Source: Bacteroidota bacterium
GTDB lineage: Bacteria > Bacteroidota > Bacteroidia > Bacteroidales > Paludibacteraceae
Assembly: GCA_030706455.1 (NCBI GenBank)
Contig: JAUZOL010000002.1
Location: forward strand, 1 to 64,000
DNA: 64,000 nucleotides
Direction of reading: 5' to 3'
Shown piece after piece: positions 52,436-61,011 of the stretch (position 1 is its first letter; each line of letters opens with the position of its first letter). The notes under the pieces are model-generated. The model had not been told where the DNA came from and did not search any database. It was given only the letters and a program-made list of their open reading frames with translations. Made by a program: the position numbers and the translations under genes.

Positions 52436-53368
52436 TTATTGTTCTGTAAATACTGCAATTCCTTTACTTGTTCCGAGGTAAACGGCGCTGCCTTTTATCG
52501 TGATACATTGTATCCGATCATTTGGTAACGGTGAATTTTGCTGGTTGTAAACAGTCCATTTTTTGCCATCAAAACGAGCAACTCCGTTGGGAGTCCCAAC
52601 CCAGAGACACCCTTGCTTATCTACCGCCAACGACAAAATCAGATTACAGGGCAATGCGCTGTTTGCCGTTGTAAATACGCTCCACTTCCCCTCTTTCAAA
52701 CAGGCTAAACCGTTGCAGGTTCCAATCCAAAGACCACCGTCAGGAGCAGCCGTAAGCGCATATACATCCTCATTGGGCAAGCGGCTGTTCGATTTGTTGT
52801 ACAGCGTCCATTTACCCTGATCCAAAGAAGAAACGCCATGATAGGTTCCGAACCACATTTTCCCTTTTGTATCCTGAGCAACAGCATTCACCGAATTATC
52901 GCCAAGCGCCACCTTATCCGCTTTATACGTTGTAAGATTTTCGCTCTCCGAAGCAATTTGTGTAAGACCACCACCCCAGTCGCCAATCCAGATATTACCC
53001 TGTTGATCGCCATTGATGGTATTAATACAACCGGTTGAAGTTGCCTTTTCGAGCTTTTCCCAGCTTCCGCCAGTACAACACCGCCAGAGTCCGCCAGCCC
53101 ACAGCCCGACCCATTTCGTATCATTCCGGTCGATATACAGGCTCTGCACATAAATATTTTCCGTACCCTGCAACTGCCAGTCTGTAGCCACTTGCCGGTA
53201 TACTCCAAAAGAAGTTCCGGCCCACAATGCGCCGGATTTATCGAAAGACAGGGCAACCACATCATTTTTAGGAGAACTTTCTTCGTCCAGTCGCAACGTT
53301 TTCCATTTGCCGGTAGCCGAAACTGTCAGGGAAACACAAACCAAAATCATTAATAATATGTTCTTCAT
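52436..53368 (-). CDS. Free-standing secreted Reg_prop beta-propeller protein
   Basis: A 310-residue exported protein made almost wholly of two-component-regulator-propeller repeats. Signal peptide 1-18; then repeats with the hallmark LWAGTSFGVYR, IWIGDWGGGLTQ, MWFGTYHGVSSL, LWIGTCNGLACL and LWVGTPNGVARF, about every 40-45 residues, giving a six- to seven-bladed propeller. In Bacteroidota these blades normally form the sensor of hybrid two-component systems, followed by a membrane helix and kinase, which are absent here; the gene ends with a normal stop. It may bind glycan, form part of a complex, or descend from a sensor. It lies between the second DUF4434 gene and the FAD enzyme gene. Confidence 0.85.
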   Translation of the reverse strand: MKNILLMILVCVSLTVSATGKWKTLRLDEESSPKNDVVALSFDKSGALWAGTSFGVYRQVATDWQLQGTENIYVQSLYIDRNDTKWVGLWAGGLWRCCTGGSWEKLEKATSTGCINTINGDQQGNIWIGDWGGGLTQIASESENLTTYKADKVALGDNSVNAVAQDTKGKMWFGTYHGVSSLDQGKWTLYNKSNSRLPNEDVYALTAAPDGGLWIGTCNGLACLKEGKWSVFTTANSALPCNLILSLAVDKQGCLWVGTPNGVARFDGKKWTVYNQQNSPLPNDRIQCITIKGSAVYLGTSKGIAVFTEQ

Positions 53369-53387
53369 ATCCAGTTTTGTTTTCGGT

Positions 53388-54443
53388 TTACAATTGAGAT
53401 TTTCTCCATTTCATGTAGTCGGTATAGAGCAAGGAAGAATCCTGTCGTCCGGTCGGAGCCACCGAACCGGGTTTGCTCATCATCCCCTGATATTGGTAAA
53501 TCAGGATGTTATCCACAAAGGGCGAAATATCTTCCATCTGCTGCAATATCCGTTCGAAACTTGCCGGAACCAATGCACTTTCATACACCTCCTGTTCAAA
53601 TTCGAACACCTCCATATCGGCCCAAATGTGGGCACGACCGGCTTTAGCGTGGGCTTTGGCCAACGCTTCGTAGTATTTACCGGCAGTTCCGGCTTTTGTT
53701 TTCTTCACTCCAATTTCATCCTGATAGGCAATGATATCGATATCCAGTTTTTCCAGCTGACGCACGTAGTTATCGTCGGCACGAACCGATTTGGTGCCGT
53801 AAGGAGCAATCAGATTGACTGCACGGGGTGTCAGTTCCCGGGCTTTCTTGGAGCAACGGTTGACATAACTGATGGTTGTTTCGTCGATGGTGTTCCAAAG
53901 TCCCGATTCATTGGGATAGTACCAACCGTAAAAACTCCGGTGATGCGCATATCGTTCGGCCACCTCTTCCATCCCTTTTTCCCTCAACACAGCAATGTCG
54001 GCACTGGTCATCATCTTATTGGTATCCTGCCAGCCTGCCCAAAAGTCGTTGCTGACAAAGAATTTCATGCCGCACTCGTCGGCGGCCGAAAGCACCGCCT
54101 CCAGCGGATCAGGAGATGCATAGTCGTAACGGGGCTGCAAACGCGATGGATAGTAAGTTTTACCTTCGTTGGCCACAGCCATCAGTACCAGATATTCCAT
54201 ACCGGTCTCACGAATCTCTTTCACCAGCGCTTTCCATTGTGCATCGGTAAAATTTGGCACCACGTTGTTCCAGTACTTGCCTTCGGCAGCCGATCCGTGG
54301 GCAAACTCGAACCACGACCCGCTGATCGGTTTGATGCGGGGATTGCGCTTTGCCTCTACCGTGATTGCGCCAAACAAGCTGTTGGCCATCAACAACGAAG
54401 CCGAAGTTACGCCACATGCTTGCAGAAAATTTCTTCTGTCCAT
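53388..54443 (-). CDS. Tat-exported DUF4434-like protein (second), TIM-barrel glycosidase-like
   Basis: A 351-residue protein starting MDRRNFLQACGVTSASLLMA, a twin-arginine signal. The mature part parallels the protein at 49372-50517: PISGSWFEF, MEYLVLMAV and AYQDEIGVK. Glu179 in GWYYPNESGLW matches Glu208 of the first copy, as a GH-A-like acid/base, and WADMEVFEFEQEVYE could carry the nucleophile. The function is unassigned, and glycoside hydrolase is inference. The ATG at 54443 is chosen over a TTG two codons upstream. It is 16 nt downstream of the GH2 stop and likely co-transcribed with it. Confidence 0.72.
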   Translation of the reverse strand: MDRRNFLQACGVTSASLLMANSLFGAITVEAKRNPRIKPISGSWFEFAHGSAAEGKYWNNVVPNFTDAQWKALVKEIRETGMEYLVLMAVANEGKTYYPSRLQPRYDYASPDPLEAVLSAADECGMKFFVSNDFWAGWQDTNKMMTSADIAVLREKGMEEVAERYAHHRSFYGWYYPNESGLWNTIDETTISYVNRCSKKARELTPRAVNLIAPYGTKSVRADDNYVRQLEKLDIDIIAYQDEIGVKKTKAGTAGKYYEALAKAHAKAGRAHIWADMEVFEFEQEVYESALVPASFERILQQMEDISPFVDNILIYQYQGMMSKPGSVAPTGRQDSSLLYTDYMKWRKSQL

Positions 54444-54459
54444 ATCCAACTATATTCTA

Positions 54460-57222
54460 TTATTTAATCTCTACCCGAGGCTGTTTCCCCACCAAGTCTT
54501 CATTGGCAACCACTACGATAATAGTCTTCTCTTCGCCCGGGAAAAGGGTTACGTAATTGTCGCTCCAGAACGACGGGAGTATCTCCTCCCTGCTTTTTTC
54601 ATCTGTCAACGACAGACGATTGAAAAAGGAGAGCTGACTCGTTTCATTTTTCAACTTGATGATCCATTGCGTCTCCCTGCCTTGTTCCGACATCGTGATT
54701 TGCTTTGTCAATGGCGGTTTGGACAGCGAAGCCAGCGCCGAAAAATCCTCGTGCTGCGAACATTGCCAATAAAGATTATCCGACAGTACATTGCCATTCA
54801 TATCTTTCAACGCCAGTTTCACAAAATAGATTGACGTTCCGCTCGGCTGTTTCGGAACGGAGGTCATTTCGCGGTAACTGTCGGCTGCGATCGACACGGT
54901 ATCGGTTCGTCTCCATACCGTTTTCATATTGAAATCGATTACGGAAGCTTCCACCGTCAACCGGTTCCGATCGCTATGCGTGGCATTGACTACCGACACC
55001 ATCCGGCTATCGGCATTCATCTGAATATGCAATGGCTCCGTAGCTTTTTTTGAAAAATAGTAGGCTGCATTGGGTTGCAGAAACCAGTCGTAGATTTGCC
55101 ACCCCACATCCGGCCAGCAGGAGTTGAGTTTCCAGAGCATCACACCGCTGGTAATGTTCCACATCCGGTGATTGGCCGCCTCAAACATCGCCCGGTAACT
55201 ATCAGCATTGACCAGCTGTGCCCGGTCCGCATACGCTTCGGCTGTCGCCGGGTTACCATACAAGGCTCGTATCGCATTGTCGTATGTTCGAAAGCTGTAG
55301 TTATTTCCATCCCAAGCGCCATGTTCGGCCCACAAACTATCGAGCGGATAGATCGGATTGCGGGTCTGACTCCGGGCGATAGTGACCGTTGGAATAAACT
55401 TTTTCAGGCTACTGTAAACGGGAATGGAAGGCACACCCAGTTCGTTGCGGAATAGCTGTAGATGCACCTCGTTCACCTTGTCGAAATAATATGCAGCCGG
55501 ATTCCAGTTGTAGTCGGGAGCGCCGTCGTCGGTCATTCCCGTAGGCAAATCCTCCTGCATATAGGGCGTTAACTTCTCCACATTCCAGTCGATACTGGTG
55601 GTCGGGATAAAGGGACGTGTCGGATCGAGCTGCTTCACCGTTGCTTTCGCAGCGCGGTAGAGATCCTCATCCACAATCACCTCGTTGGCCAGAAACCAGG
55701 CCGTCACCGACGGATGATTGCGGTAACGCAGCACCATGTCTTTGGCTTCGGCTTTGGCCAGCGCGTGATCGAGCGGATAGTGCGCCCAATCGCTTCCGGG
55801 GTACATACGCCAGCACTGAAAGAAAATCTCCCAATACATCAGTCCGTACTTGTCGCATGCTTCCATCATATCGTCGGTAGGCGCCGGCATATCTTCGCTG
55901 CCCACCACATTCATTCCGGCTTCTGCCAACAGGCGCGCTTCATCAAAAATACGTTTCCGGCTCATATCGAGCAACATGTCGGGCTGCAACCAGCCGCCTT
56001 TACAAAAAACACGTTTCCCATTGATACGAAAAACCCGTCCGGCCTCATCGCCGATCCGTTTCAGTTCGGTGGTCACCTGCCGGATACCGAAGGTCAGTTC
56101 CTTCACATCCGACTCACCGCCGACGGTACGGAACGAAAGCCGCAACCGGTGCAAATACTGTTTGCCGTAACCGTTTGGATACCAGAGATAGGGATTGTGA
56201 ATCGTCAGTTTCGCAAACTCGTCAGGCGACAGTTCCACCTCCCGCTTTTCGCCCGGTTGCAAGACGATCTCTTTGCCTACCTCCACCGGACGCATCGATC
56301 CGCCCAGGTGCTTGGTATACGAGGGAAATTCAAGTTCGTTCAGCAATTGAATGTTGGCCATCAGTTGTCCTTTCACCGCGTGACCGGACAGATTGCTCAG
56401 TTCCGCCGTGATACGGATATCGGCCCGCGATGTATCGGGCAATGGCAACATGGTGGTTACATACGGATGCTCCACGGCGACATCGCCCGTAGCCTCCACA
56501 AACACATCCTGATAGATGCCCATGTTGCGGTCGCGCACCACCGGAGCACAATCCCAGCCGCCTGACATTTTAAGTGTCTCGTCCTTGAAAATATCGGTAG
56601 CATGGCCACGTGTGGTCCCGAAAACTTCGAACTGTGTTCCCGGTTCGGGATCGCCCGGATGGTCTACCTGATAAATCTTCACGGCAATGCAATTCGTCTC
56701 TCCGGGCAATGCATACGGTGTAATGTCGAACCGAAAACGGCGAAACATACCCGACATCCGACTGCTGTCGGCCACCAAATGTCCGTTGACCCAAACATCG
56801 GCCCGGTAATTGATGCCGTTGAATGTCAGCCAAACATGCTTTCCTTTATACTGCTTTGGGAAAACCGTCTCGGTGCGAAACCAGTAAGGATCTTTCCACG
56901 GGTTTTGTCGATTTTTGAGGTAGCTGTATTTCGACAAGCCCAAACGGGCATTGAAGTTGTCCGACACATCGGGAATCAGGAAATTATTCATTGCCAGACG
57001 CGGATCTGGATAAGTTCCGTTTTTCACAAAGACATTGAGAACCGTGGTAGGCAGTGAGGTTGAATACCAGTCAGCGACTCCATACCCCATCGATGCAACT
57101 TTCTTATCCGACTCTTTTACTTCGAGCGTGCTTTTTATTGCCCAATGATCCGACAACTTCAATTTTTGTGCTGAAGCAGGGAACAATAGTGCTAAGAAGT
57201 ATAGAAAAAGAAAGTGTCTCAT
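54460..57222 (-). CDS. GH2 exo-beta-glycosidase, divergent mannosidase/glucosaminidase type
   Basis: A 920-residue exported GH2 enzyme with the same architecture as the GH2 at 9620-12238: signal peptide (1-18), sugar-binding domain, Ig-like domain, TIM barrel and C-terminal beta domains. The catalytic motifs differ: acid/base Glu514 in FLANEVIVDE (not WCGGNE) and nucleophile Glu594 in FRNELGVPSIPV (not FNSEVGSVG). It keeps the exo-beta-glucosaminidase/endo-mannosidase clade signature ADVWVNGHLVAD and WDCAPVVRDRNMGIY. Specificity is open; beta-mannoside, beta-glucosaminide or beta-galactoside are possible. The ATG at 57222 starts the signal peptide; another ATG ten codons upstream is less likely. 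Confidence 0.87.
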   Translation of the reverse strand: MRHFLFLYFLALLFPASAQKLKLSDHWAIKSTLEVKESDKKVASMGYGVADWYSTSLPTTVLNVFVKNGTYPDPRLAMNNFLIPDVSDNFNARLGLSKYSYLKNRQNPWKDPYWFRTETVFPKQYKGKHVWLTFNGINYRADVWVNGHLVADSSRMSGMFRRFRFDITPYALPGETNCIAVKIYQVDHPGDPEPGTQFEVFGTTRGHATDIFKDETLKMSGGWDCAPVVRDRNMGIYQDVFVEATGDVAVEHPYVTTMLPLPDTSRADIRITAELSNLSGHAVKGQLMANIQLLNELEFPSYTKHLGGSMRPVEVGKEIVLQPGEKREVELSPDEFAKLTIHNPYLWYPNGYGKQYLHRLRLSFRTVGGESDVKELTFGIRQVTTELKRIGDEAGRVFRINGKRVFCKGGWLQPDMLLDMSRKRIFDEARLLAEAGMNVVGSEDMPAPTDDMMEACDKYGLMYWEIFFQCWRMYPGSDWAHYPLDHALAKAEAKDMVLRYRNHPSVTAWFLANEVIVDEDLYRAAKATVKQLDPTRPFIPTTSIDWNVEKLTPYMQEDLPTGMTDDGAPDYNWNPAAYYFDKVNEVHLQLFRNELGVPSIPVYSSLKKFIPTVTIARSQTRNPIYPLDSLWAEHGAWDGNNYSFRTYDNAIRALYGNPATAEAYADRAQLVNADSYRAMFEAANHRMWNITSGVMLWKLNSCWPDVGWQIYDWFLQPNAAYYFSKKATEPLHIQMNADSRMVSVVNATHSDRNRLTVEASVIDFNMKTVWRRTDTVSIAADSYREMTSVPKQPSGTSIYFVKLALKDMNGNVLSDNLYWQCSQHEDFSALASLSKPPLTKQITMSEQGRETQWIIKLKNETSQLSFFNRLSLTDEKSREEILPSFWSDNYVTLFPGEEKTIIVVVANEDLVGKQPRVEIK

Positions 57223-57252
57223 GGCTATCTTGTCTTGTATTAATACATACAT

Positions 57253-57551
57253 TCACCTATCAAAAGGGATTTCGGTCATTTTTTGATGTACAGGAATTAA
57301 TTTATTCTTTGCCTGCGGCAGGCCTTACTTTTTGGCGCAAAAAGTAAGCAAAAACAGTGACGAAAAGAACTCGTTCGCTCGGCCATAAAACATTGCCTCA
57401 ATGATAAACTTCAGTAGATGGCCTACTCACTCAAACAGCTTTTCGTCAGTTTGGTATTTTATGTTTGTCCCTTCGGGTCTGGTTTTGCCAACGACTTAAG
57501 AAACAAACCTGTTCCATTTTATTTTCACTTACTCATGCAGAATTGAGTAAA
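57253..57551. repeat. Intergenic region with back-to-back hairpins (REP-like)
   Basis: The gap between the phosphoesterase stop and GH2 holds GCCTGC-G-GCAGGC (57311-57323) directly followed by CTTACTTTTTG-GCG-CAAAAAGTAAG (57324-57348, perfect 11-bp stem). GGCGCAAAAAGTAAGC-type sequences recur between genes in many Bacteroidota (from memory). It could be a terminator after the phosphoesterase gene or a palindromic repeat insertion; no convincing gene was seen. Confidence 0.55.
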
Positions 57552-59006
57552 TCAATGATTCAATTTCTGCAGATAAACATTGCCGAAACGATCGGTCACT
57601 TTCACCTCAATCCGGGTATTTTTATCATGCGGCGTTGCCCTGAACAGATGATCGGTAGAAAAGACAGATATCCAGTCGTATTTCACCCGTTTTTTATCGG
57701 AGCAAAAAGCTGCCGCATCGGGATCACTGCCGGTGAAACGAGTCATTTCTCCCTGCCTCACCCCATTCTCGCTCCACTCCACCTTCCATGCCGAATCCCA
57801 GTTCCACACATTGGCAATAATATCGTTGGGATAAGCCGCCACCGATCCGGCAGGATAAACCCGCATCTGATAATTGCGGGGATAACCAGCACTTTTATAA
57901 TACCACGAAACGCTATCGCCGTTCACCTCGTAAACGCCATATCCGCGGGGCGTGCCGTCAAGGCAGATATCGGTCAGCCACCAGGTTCCACACACTGCAC
58001 CGGTATTGTGTTCGATCATCGTGGGCGACTGCACCATTGTAAGGTTGTAGTGCATGTGACCATCGACAATATGCGTTTTGAAAGGCTTCAACATGTCATA
58101 CAGCGCCGGGTAATTGACCGTTTGATCGGCCACATTCGAGTAGGTATAAGCAAATTGCTGTTTCTGCTCGTTCAAACGCGTGGGAATATGCATAATCAGG
58201 AAAACCGTGGAGCCCTTCGGCACATACGACAGATCCTGTTCCAGCCAGTGAAACGTTTTTTCATCCACATAGCCCATGTAAAAATAGTCGCGACCGATAA
58301 AAAAATTATTGTCGATAACGATATAGTGCGCTTTCCCCTTGTTGAAAGAGAAACGCGTTGGGCCGAACCAATCTTCGAACGTGTGGGTCGAGGTCTCGTG
58401 CGAGCGACCGAAATAGTCCATATCGTGATTGCCAATAGCCCGGAATACGGGAACATCCATACGGTCGGCAGCCTTCAGATAGCCGGGATACAAGCCGTGC
58501 GTATCGCCCACAATGTCGCCGCAATCGACGCCAAAAACATCCAGATCACGGTTCTGACTAATCAAATCAACACAGTCGGGAATCATCGCGTTGTACTGCC
58601 GCAAACAAGCGGTGTCTATCAGTTGTACATCGGCCTGTGCCAGAAAAACATGATGCGTATCGTCCTTCGGATTTTTTTCCAGCGCAAAATCATACTTCTC
58701 AATACCGTTTTCTATCTGCTTGTAAAATAGCGGAAGCGATTTGATCCGGGGAACGAGATAACCGGCCGGAGTAGAGATATAAACAAAGCGCGCATGTTCA
58801 GAGATTAGCCGATAGCGACCTTTGTTATCGGTCAGCGTACAGGCATTACCATCCGTAACTTCTACATTGGCAATCCCTTTACCTTTACACGAAACCGTTC
58901 CTTTCAGTTCCACTGCCCGGACATTCATTCCGCACAGCAGCAAAACCATTACAACGAACACCCATTTCGATGCAATACTGTTTTTTATAGCTTTAGCTAA
59001 TTGCAT
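57552..59006 (-). CDS. Secreted calcineurin-like metallophosphoesterase
   Basis: A 484-residue exported protein with signal peptide (about 1-31), N-terminal Metallophos_N-type beta domain (about 33-110), metallophosphoesterase core (about 115-340) and Metallophos_C-type domain (about 350-480). Core metal ligands are seen: Asp of AQAD, GVDCGDIVGD, AIGNHDMD, IMHIP and VDGHMHYN. The three-domain layout is common in Bacteroidota near glycan genes, though the substrate is usually unknown. In this cluster it may remove phosphate or a phosphodiester from a glycan, or process a nucleotide or ADP-ribose-like compound feeding the ribose module. Its start is 38 nt after the NagX stop. Confidence 0.88.
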   Translation of the reverse strand: MQLAKAIKNSIASKWVFVVMVLLLCGMNVRAVELKGTVSCKGKGIANVEVTDGNACTLTDNKGRYRLISEHARFVYISTPAGYLVPRIKSLPLFYKQIENGIEKYDFALEKNPKDDTHHVFLAQADVQLIDTACLRQYNAMIPDCVDLISQNRDLDVFGVDCGDIVGDTHGLYPGYLKAADRMDVPVFRAIGNHDMDYFGRSHETSTHTFEDWFGPTRFSFNKGKAHYIVIDNNFFIGRDYFYMGYVDEKTFHWLEQDLSYVPKGSTVFLIMHIPTRLNEQKQQFAYTYSNVADQTVNYPALYDMLKPFKTHIVDGHMHYNLTMVQSPTMIEHNTGAVCGTWWLTDICLDGTPRGYGVYEVNGDSVSWYYKSAGYPRNYQMRVYPAGSVAAYPNDIIANVWNWDSAWKVEWSENGVRQGEMTRFTGSDPDAAAFCSDKKRVKYDWISVFSTDHLFRATPHDKNTRIEVKVTDRFGNVYLQKLNH

Positions 59007-59044
59007 TACAAAGATTTAATCGAGAAATCAACAGAGATTCGCTT

Positions 59045-60184
59045 CTACAATTTGATGTAGATTTTTTTCTTGTCGAGCAACAGACCCACTAACCAGCAGG
59101 TGAGCATCCACCAAATGGCAAACAGGAATGAACCAAAATAGGCTCCGGCATGGATAAAAATATGATTGTAAAGCCAGCCGTAAAATGGTTCACTTCCAAC
59201 CGGAATGAGGAACATTACCGTTACTCCCAGTTCCGCAAGCAGGTAAATAAACAGCGGATTTCGCCCAAATACCTGAAAGAAATACGATCCCCGGGTAAAC
59301 TTCACAAAATCGACAATAAAGATGACAAACGATAACAGAACGCAGTCCAGACCGACGGTCAACAAAGCATAAGAGCTGGTCCAGAGCTTTTTATTGACCG
59401 GAAGAATATCGTTCCAGCAATAGGCCAGAAACAACAGTCCGCATGCCGCAAGTAATATCTTGGCAATAGCCTCAAAGGAGATACCCTTCTTCTGCAAGAA
59501 ACTTCCAACTACAAAGCCTGCCACCACATTAAAAATAGAGGACAATGTACTCAACAACCCTTCCGGATCGAACGGAAAACCTTCGCCTGTGTACAAATGG
59601 CTGGTTCCTAATAAAACCGAATCAAGACGAAGTACGGCATTGCCCGTTTTGGTGTATTCTGCGCCCTGTACTCCAAAGAAATAGAGCAGCGCCCAATAGA
59701 CGAACAACAAGGCGACACCTATACGGATCGTTATTTTTTTATCGAAGAAATAGACCAGCAGCGCCACTATGCCATAACACAGCGCAATACGTTGTAAAAC
59801 ACCCATAATTCGGGTATGCGAGATAGGAGAAAGAGCTAAGTGTGATTGAGCATCAAACGTAAAAAACGGGAACCAATACATCAGGTAACCTGCCAGAAAG
59901 ATGAGAAACGTCCGTTTCAGAATGGAATACACCACCTGTCCCTGTGACATTTTATCCCATTTTTTCATGGCAAAACTCAACGCATTGCCCACTGCAAAAA
60001 GGAAAGAAGGAAACACCAGATCGGTAGGAGTAAAACCGTGCCAATTGGCATGAAGCAAAGGCCAATAAGTCGTTGCGCCATTACCCGGAGTATTAACAAT
60101 AATCATAAAACACACCGTCATTCCCCGAAAAATATCGAGAGCGGTAAAACGTTGTGAAACTGATGCTGATAAATTTTGACTCAT
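59045..60184 (-). CDS. NagX/HGSNAT-like transmembrane acetyltransferase
   Basis: A 379-residue inner-membrane protein with about ten helices. RFTALDIFRGMTVCFMIIVN and LHANWHGFTPTDLVFPSFLF match heparan-alpha-glucosaminide N-acetyltransferase and bacterial NagX (DUF1624 group); the His of HANW.G.T..DLVFP corresponds to the active-site His of the human enzyme. HGSNAT acetylates terminal alpha-glucosamine on the far side of the membrane with cytosolic acetyl-CoA. Two genes upstream lies GH89, the bacterial relative of NAGLU, which needs that N-acetyl group. The pair could let the periplasm acetylate and then cleave terminal alpha-GlcN. This is inference from the family. Confidence 0.85.
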   Translation of the reverse strand: MSQNLSASVSQRFTALDIFRGMTVCFMIIVNTPGNGATTYWPLLHANWHGFTPTDLVFPSFLFAVGNALSFAMKKWDKMSQGQVVYSILKRTFLIFLAGYLMYWFPFFTFDAQSHLALSPISHTRIMGVLQRIALCYGIVALLVYFFDKKITIRIGVALLFVYWALLYFFGVQGAEYTKTGNAVLRLDSVLLGTSHLYTGEGFPFDPEGLLSTLSSIFNVVAGFVVGSFLQKKGISFEAIAKILLAACGLLFLAYCWNDILPVNKKLWTSSYALLTVGLDCVLLSFVIFIVDFVKFTRGSYFFQVFGRNPLFIYLLAELGVTVMFLIPVGSEPFYGWLYNHIFIHAGAYFGSFLFAIWWMLTCWLVGLLLDKKKIYIKL

Positions 60185-60217
60185 TGTATTTAGGCTAACT
60201 ATTAATCAAATCCTTTC

Positions 60218-61000
60218 CTATTTTTTTTGATATACCTTCACCCAATCAACTACAAAAACATCCGGAAAAACGGTATGTTCAAGACTTTTTCTGGTTTCTG
60301 GCAATTCCATGCTCAGAATCATGTATTCGGGGATGTGAGAGATGCCTTGTGTCTCTTCATAAAATTTATATCCGTCGATAAAAAAAACATACTTTTCGGG
60401 AGTCCATTCAAAGCCGTACACATGAAACCCTTTGCTTAATCCTTTCAGATAACTCTTCATTGGTCCGACAGACTGCATATGGGGGCCGTACGCCCAGTGA
60501 AGCGAATGGGTTAAAGTATCTGTTCCAATCTCTTTAAAGAACTCGAAAATGTCCATTTCCGTGCCATATCTGGCAGGATCTTCACCCTTAAAGATTTCCG
60601 GGGACTGAATCCAGAACGCAGCCCAAACGCCTATCGACTCCTGTAGCTTTGCCCGGCACTCGAAATAGCCGTATTTCGGTTGGAAATGATTAGCCGTTCC
60701 AACGGCACTACCCAGTATGCTGTCACCTTTTTGCAAAGCATACAGTTTGAGATATCCGCCTTCCACTTTTACAGCCTCAGCCGAATTATAACCGATCCGG
60801 CGAGGCCCTACCCCTCGCACATTCCATTTGGTTGTATCCAGCGATTTGCCGTTAAACTGATCTTCCCAAACCAACGAGTAGCCCATCGATTTAGGCGACA
60901 TCCGTTTTTGCGACATTGCATTATTTGTCATCTTCGTCTGTCCAAACGATATCACTGCGCACAATGACAAAACAAACGTTATGATTCCCAGTCGTTTCAT
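60218..61000 (-). CDS. GH16 endo-beta-glycanase
   Basis: A 260-residue exported beta-jelly-roll enzyme with signal peptide 1-20. The catalytic signature GTEMDIFEFF gives nucleophile Glu148, Asp150 and acid/base Glu153, the ExDxxE form. GH16 includes laminarinases, agarases, porphyranases, kappa-carrageenases and endo-beta-galactosidases (O-glycanases and keratanases), and the subfamily cannot be fixed by eye. Beside GH89 an endo-beta-galactosidase on mucin- or keratan-like glycan fits, as gut GH16 O-glycanases expose alpha-GlcNAc-bearing pieces. It is the only clear endo-enzyme in the window, 11 nt from the GH89 stop. Confidence 0.88.
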   Translation of the reverse strand: MKRLGIITFVLSLCAVISFGQTKMTNNAMSQKRMSPKSMGYSLVWEDQFNGKSLDTTKWNVRGVGPRRIGYNSAEAVKVEGGYLKLYALQKGDSILGSAVGTANHFQPKYGYFECRAKLQESIGVWAAFWIQSPEIFKGEDPARYGTEMDIFEFFKEIGTDTLTHSLHWAYGPHMQSVGPMKSYLKGLSKGFHVYGFEWTPEKYVFFIDGYKFYEETQGISHIPEYMILSMELPETRKSLEHTVFPDVFVVDWVKVYQKK

Positions 61001-61011
61001 TATATACAGGT

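Noticed and set aside
53307-54467. Long + strand open frame (386 codons) over the second DUF4434 gene
   Set aside because: Antisense shadow; the - strand product has a Tat signal and a paralogue two genes away.
57465-58730. Long + strand open frame (421 codons) over the phosphoesterase gene
   Set aside because: The - strand frame has complete calcineurin metal motifs; the + strand product has none.
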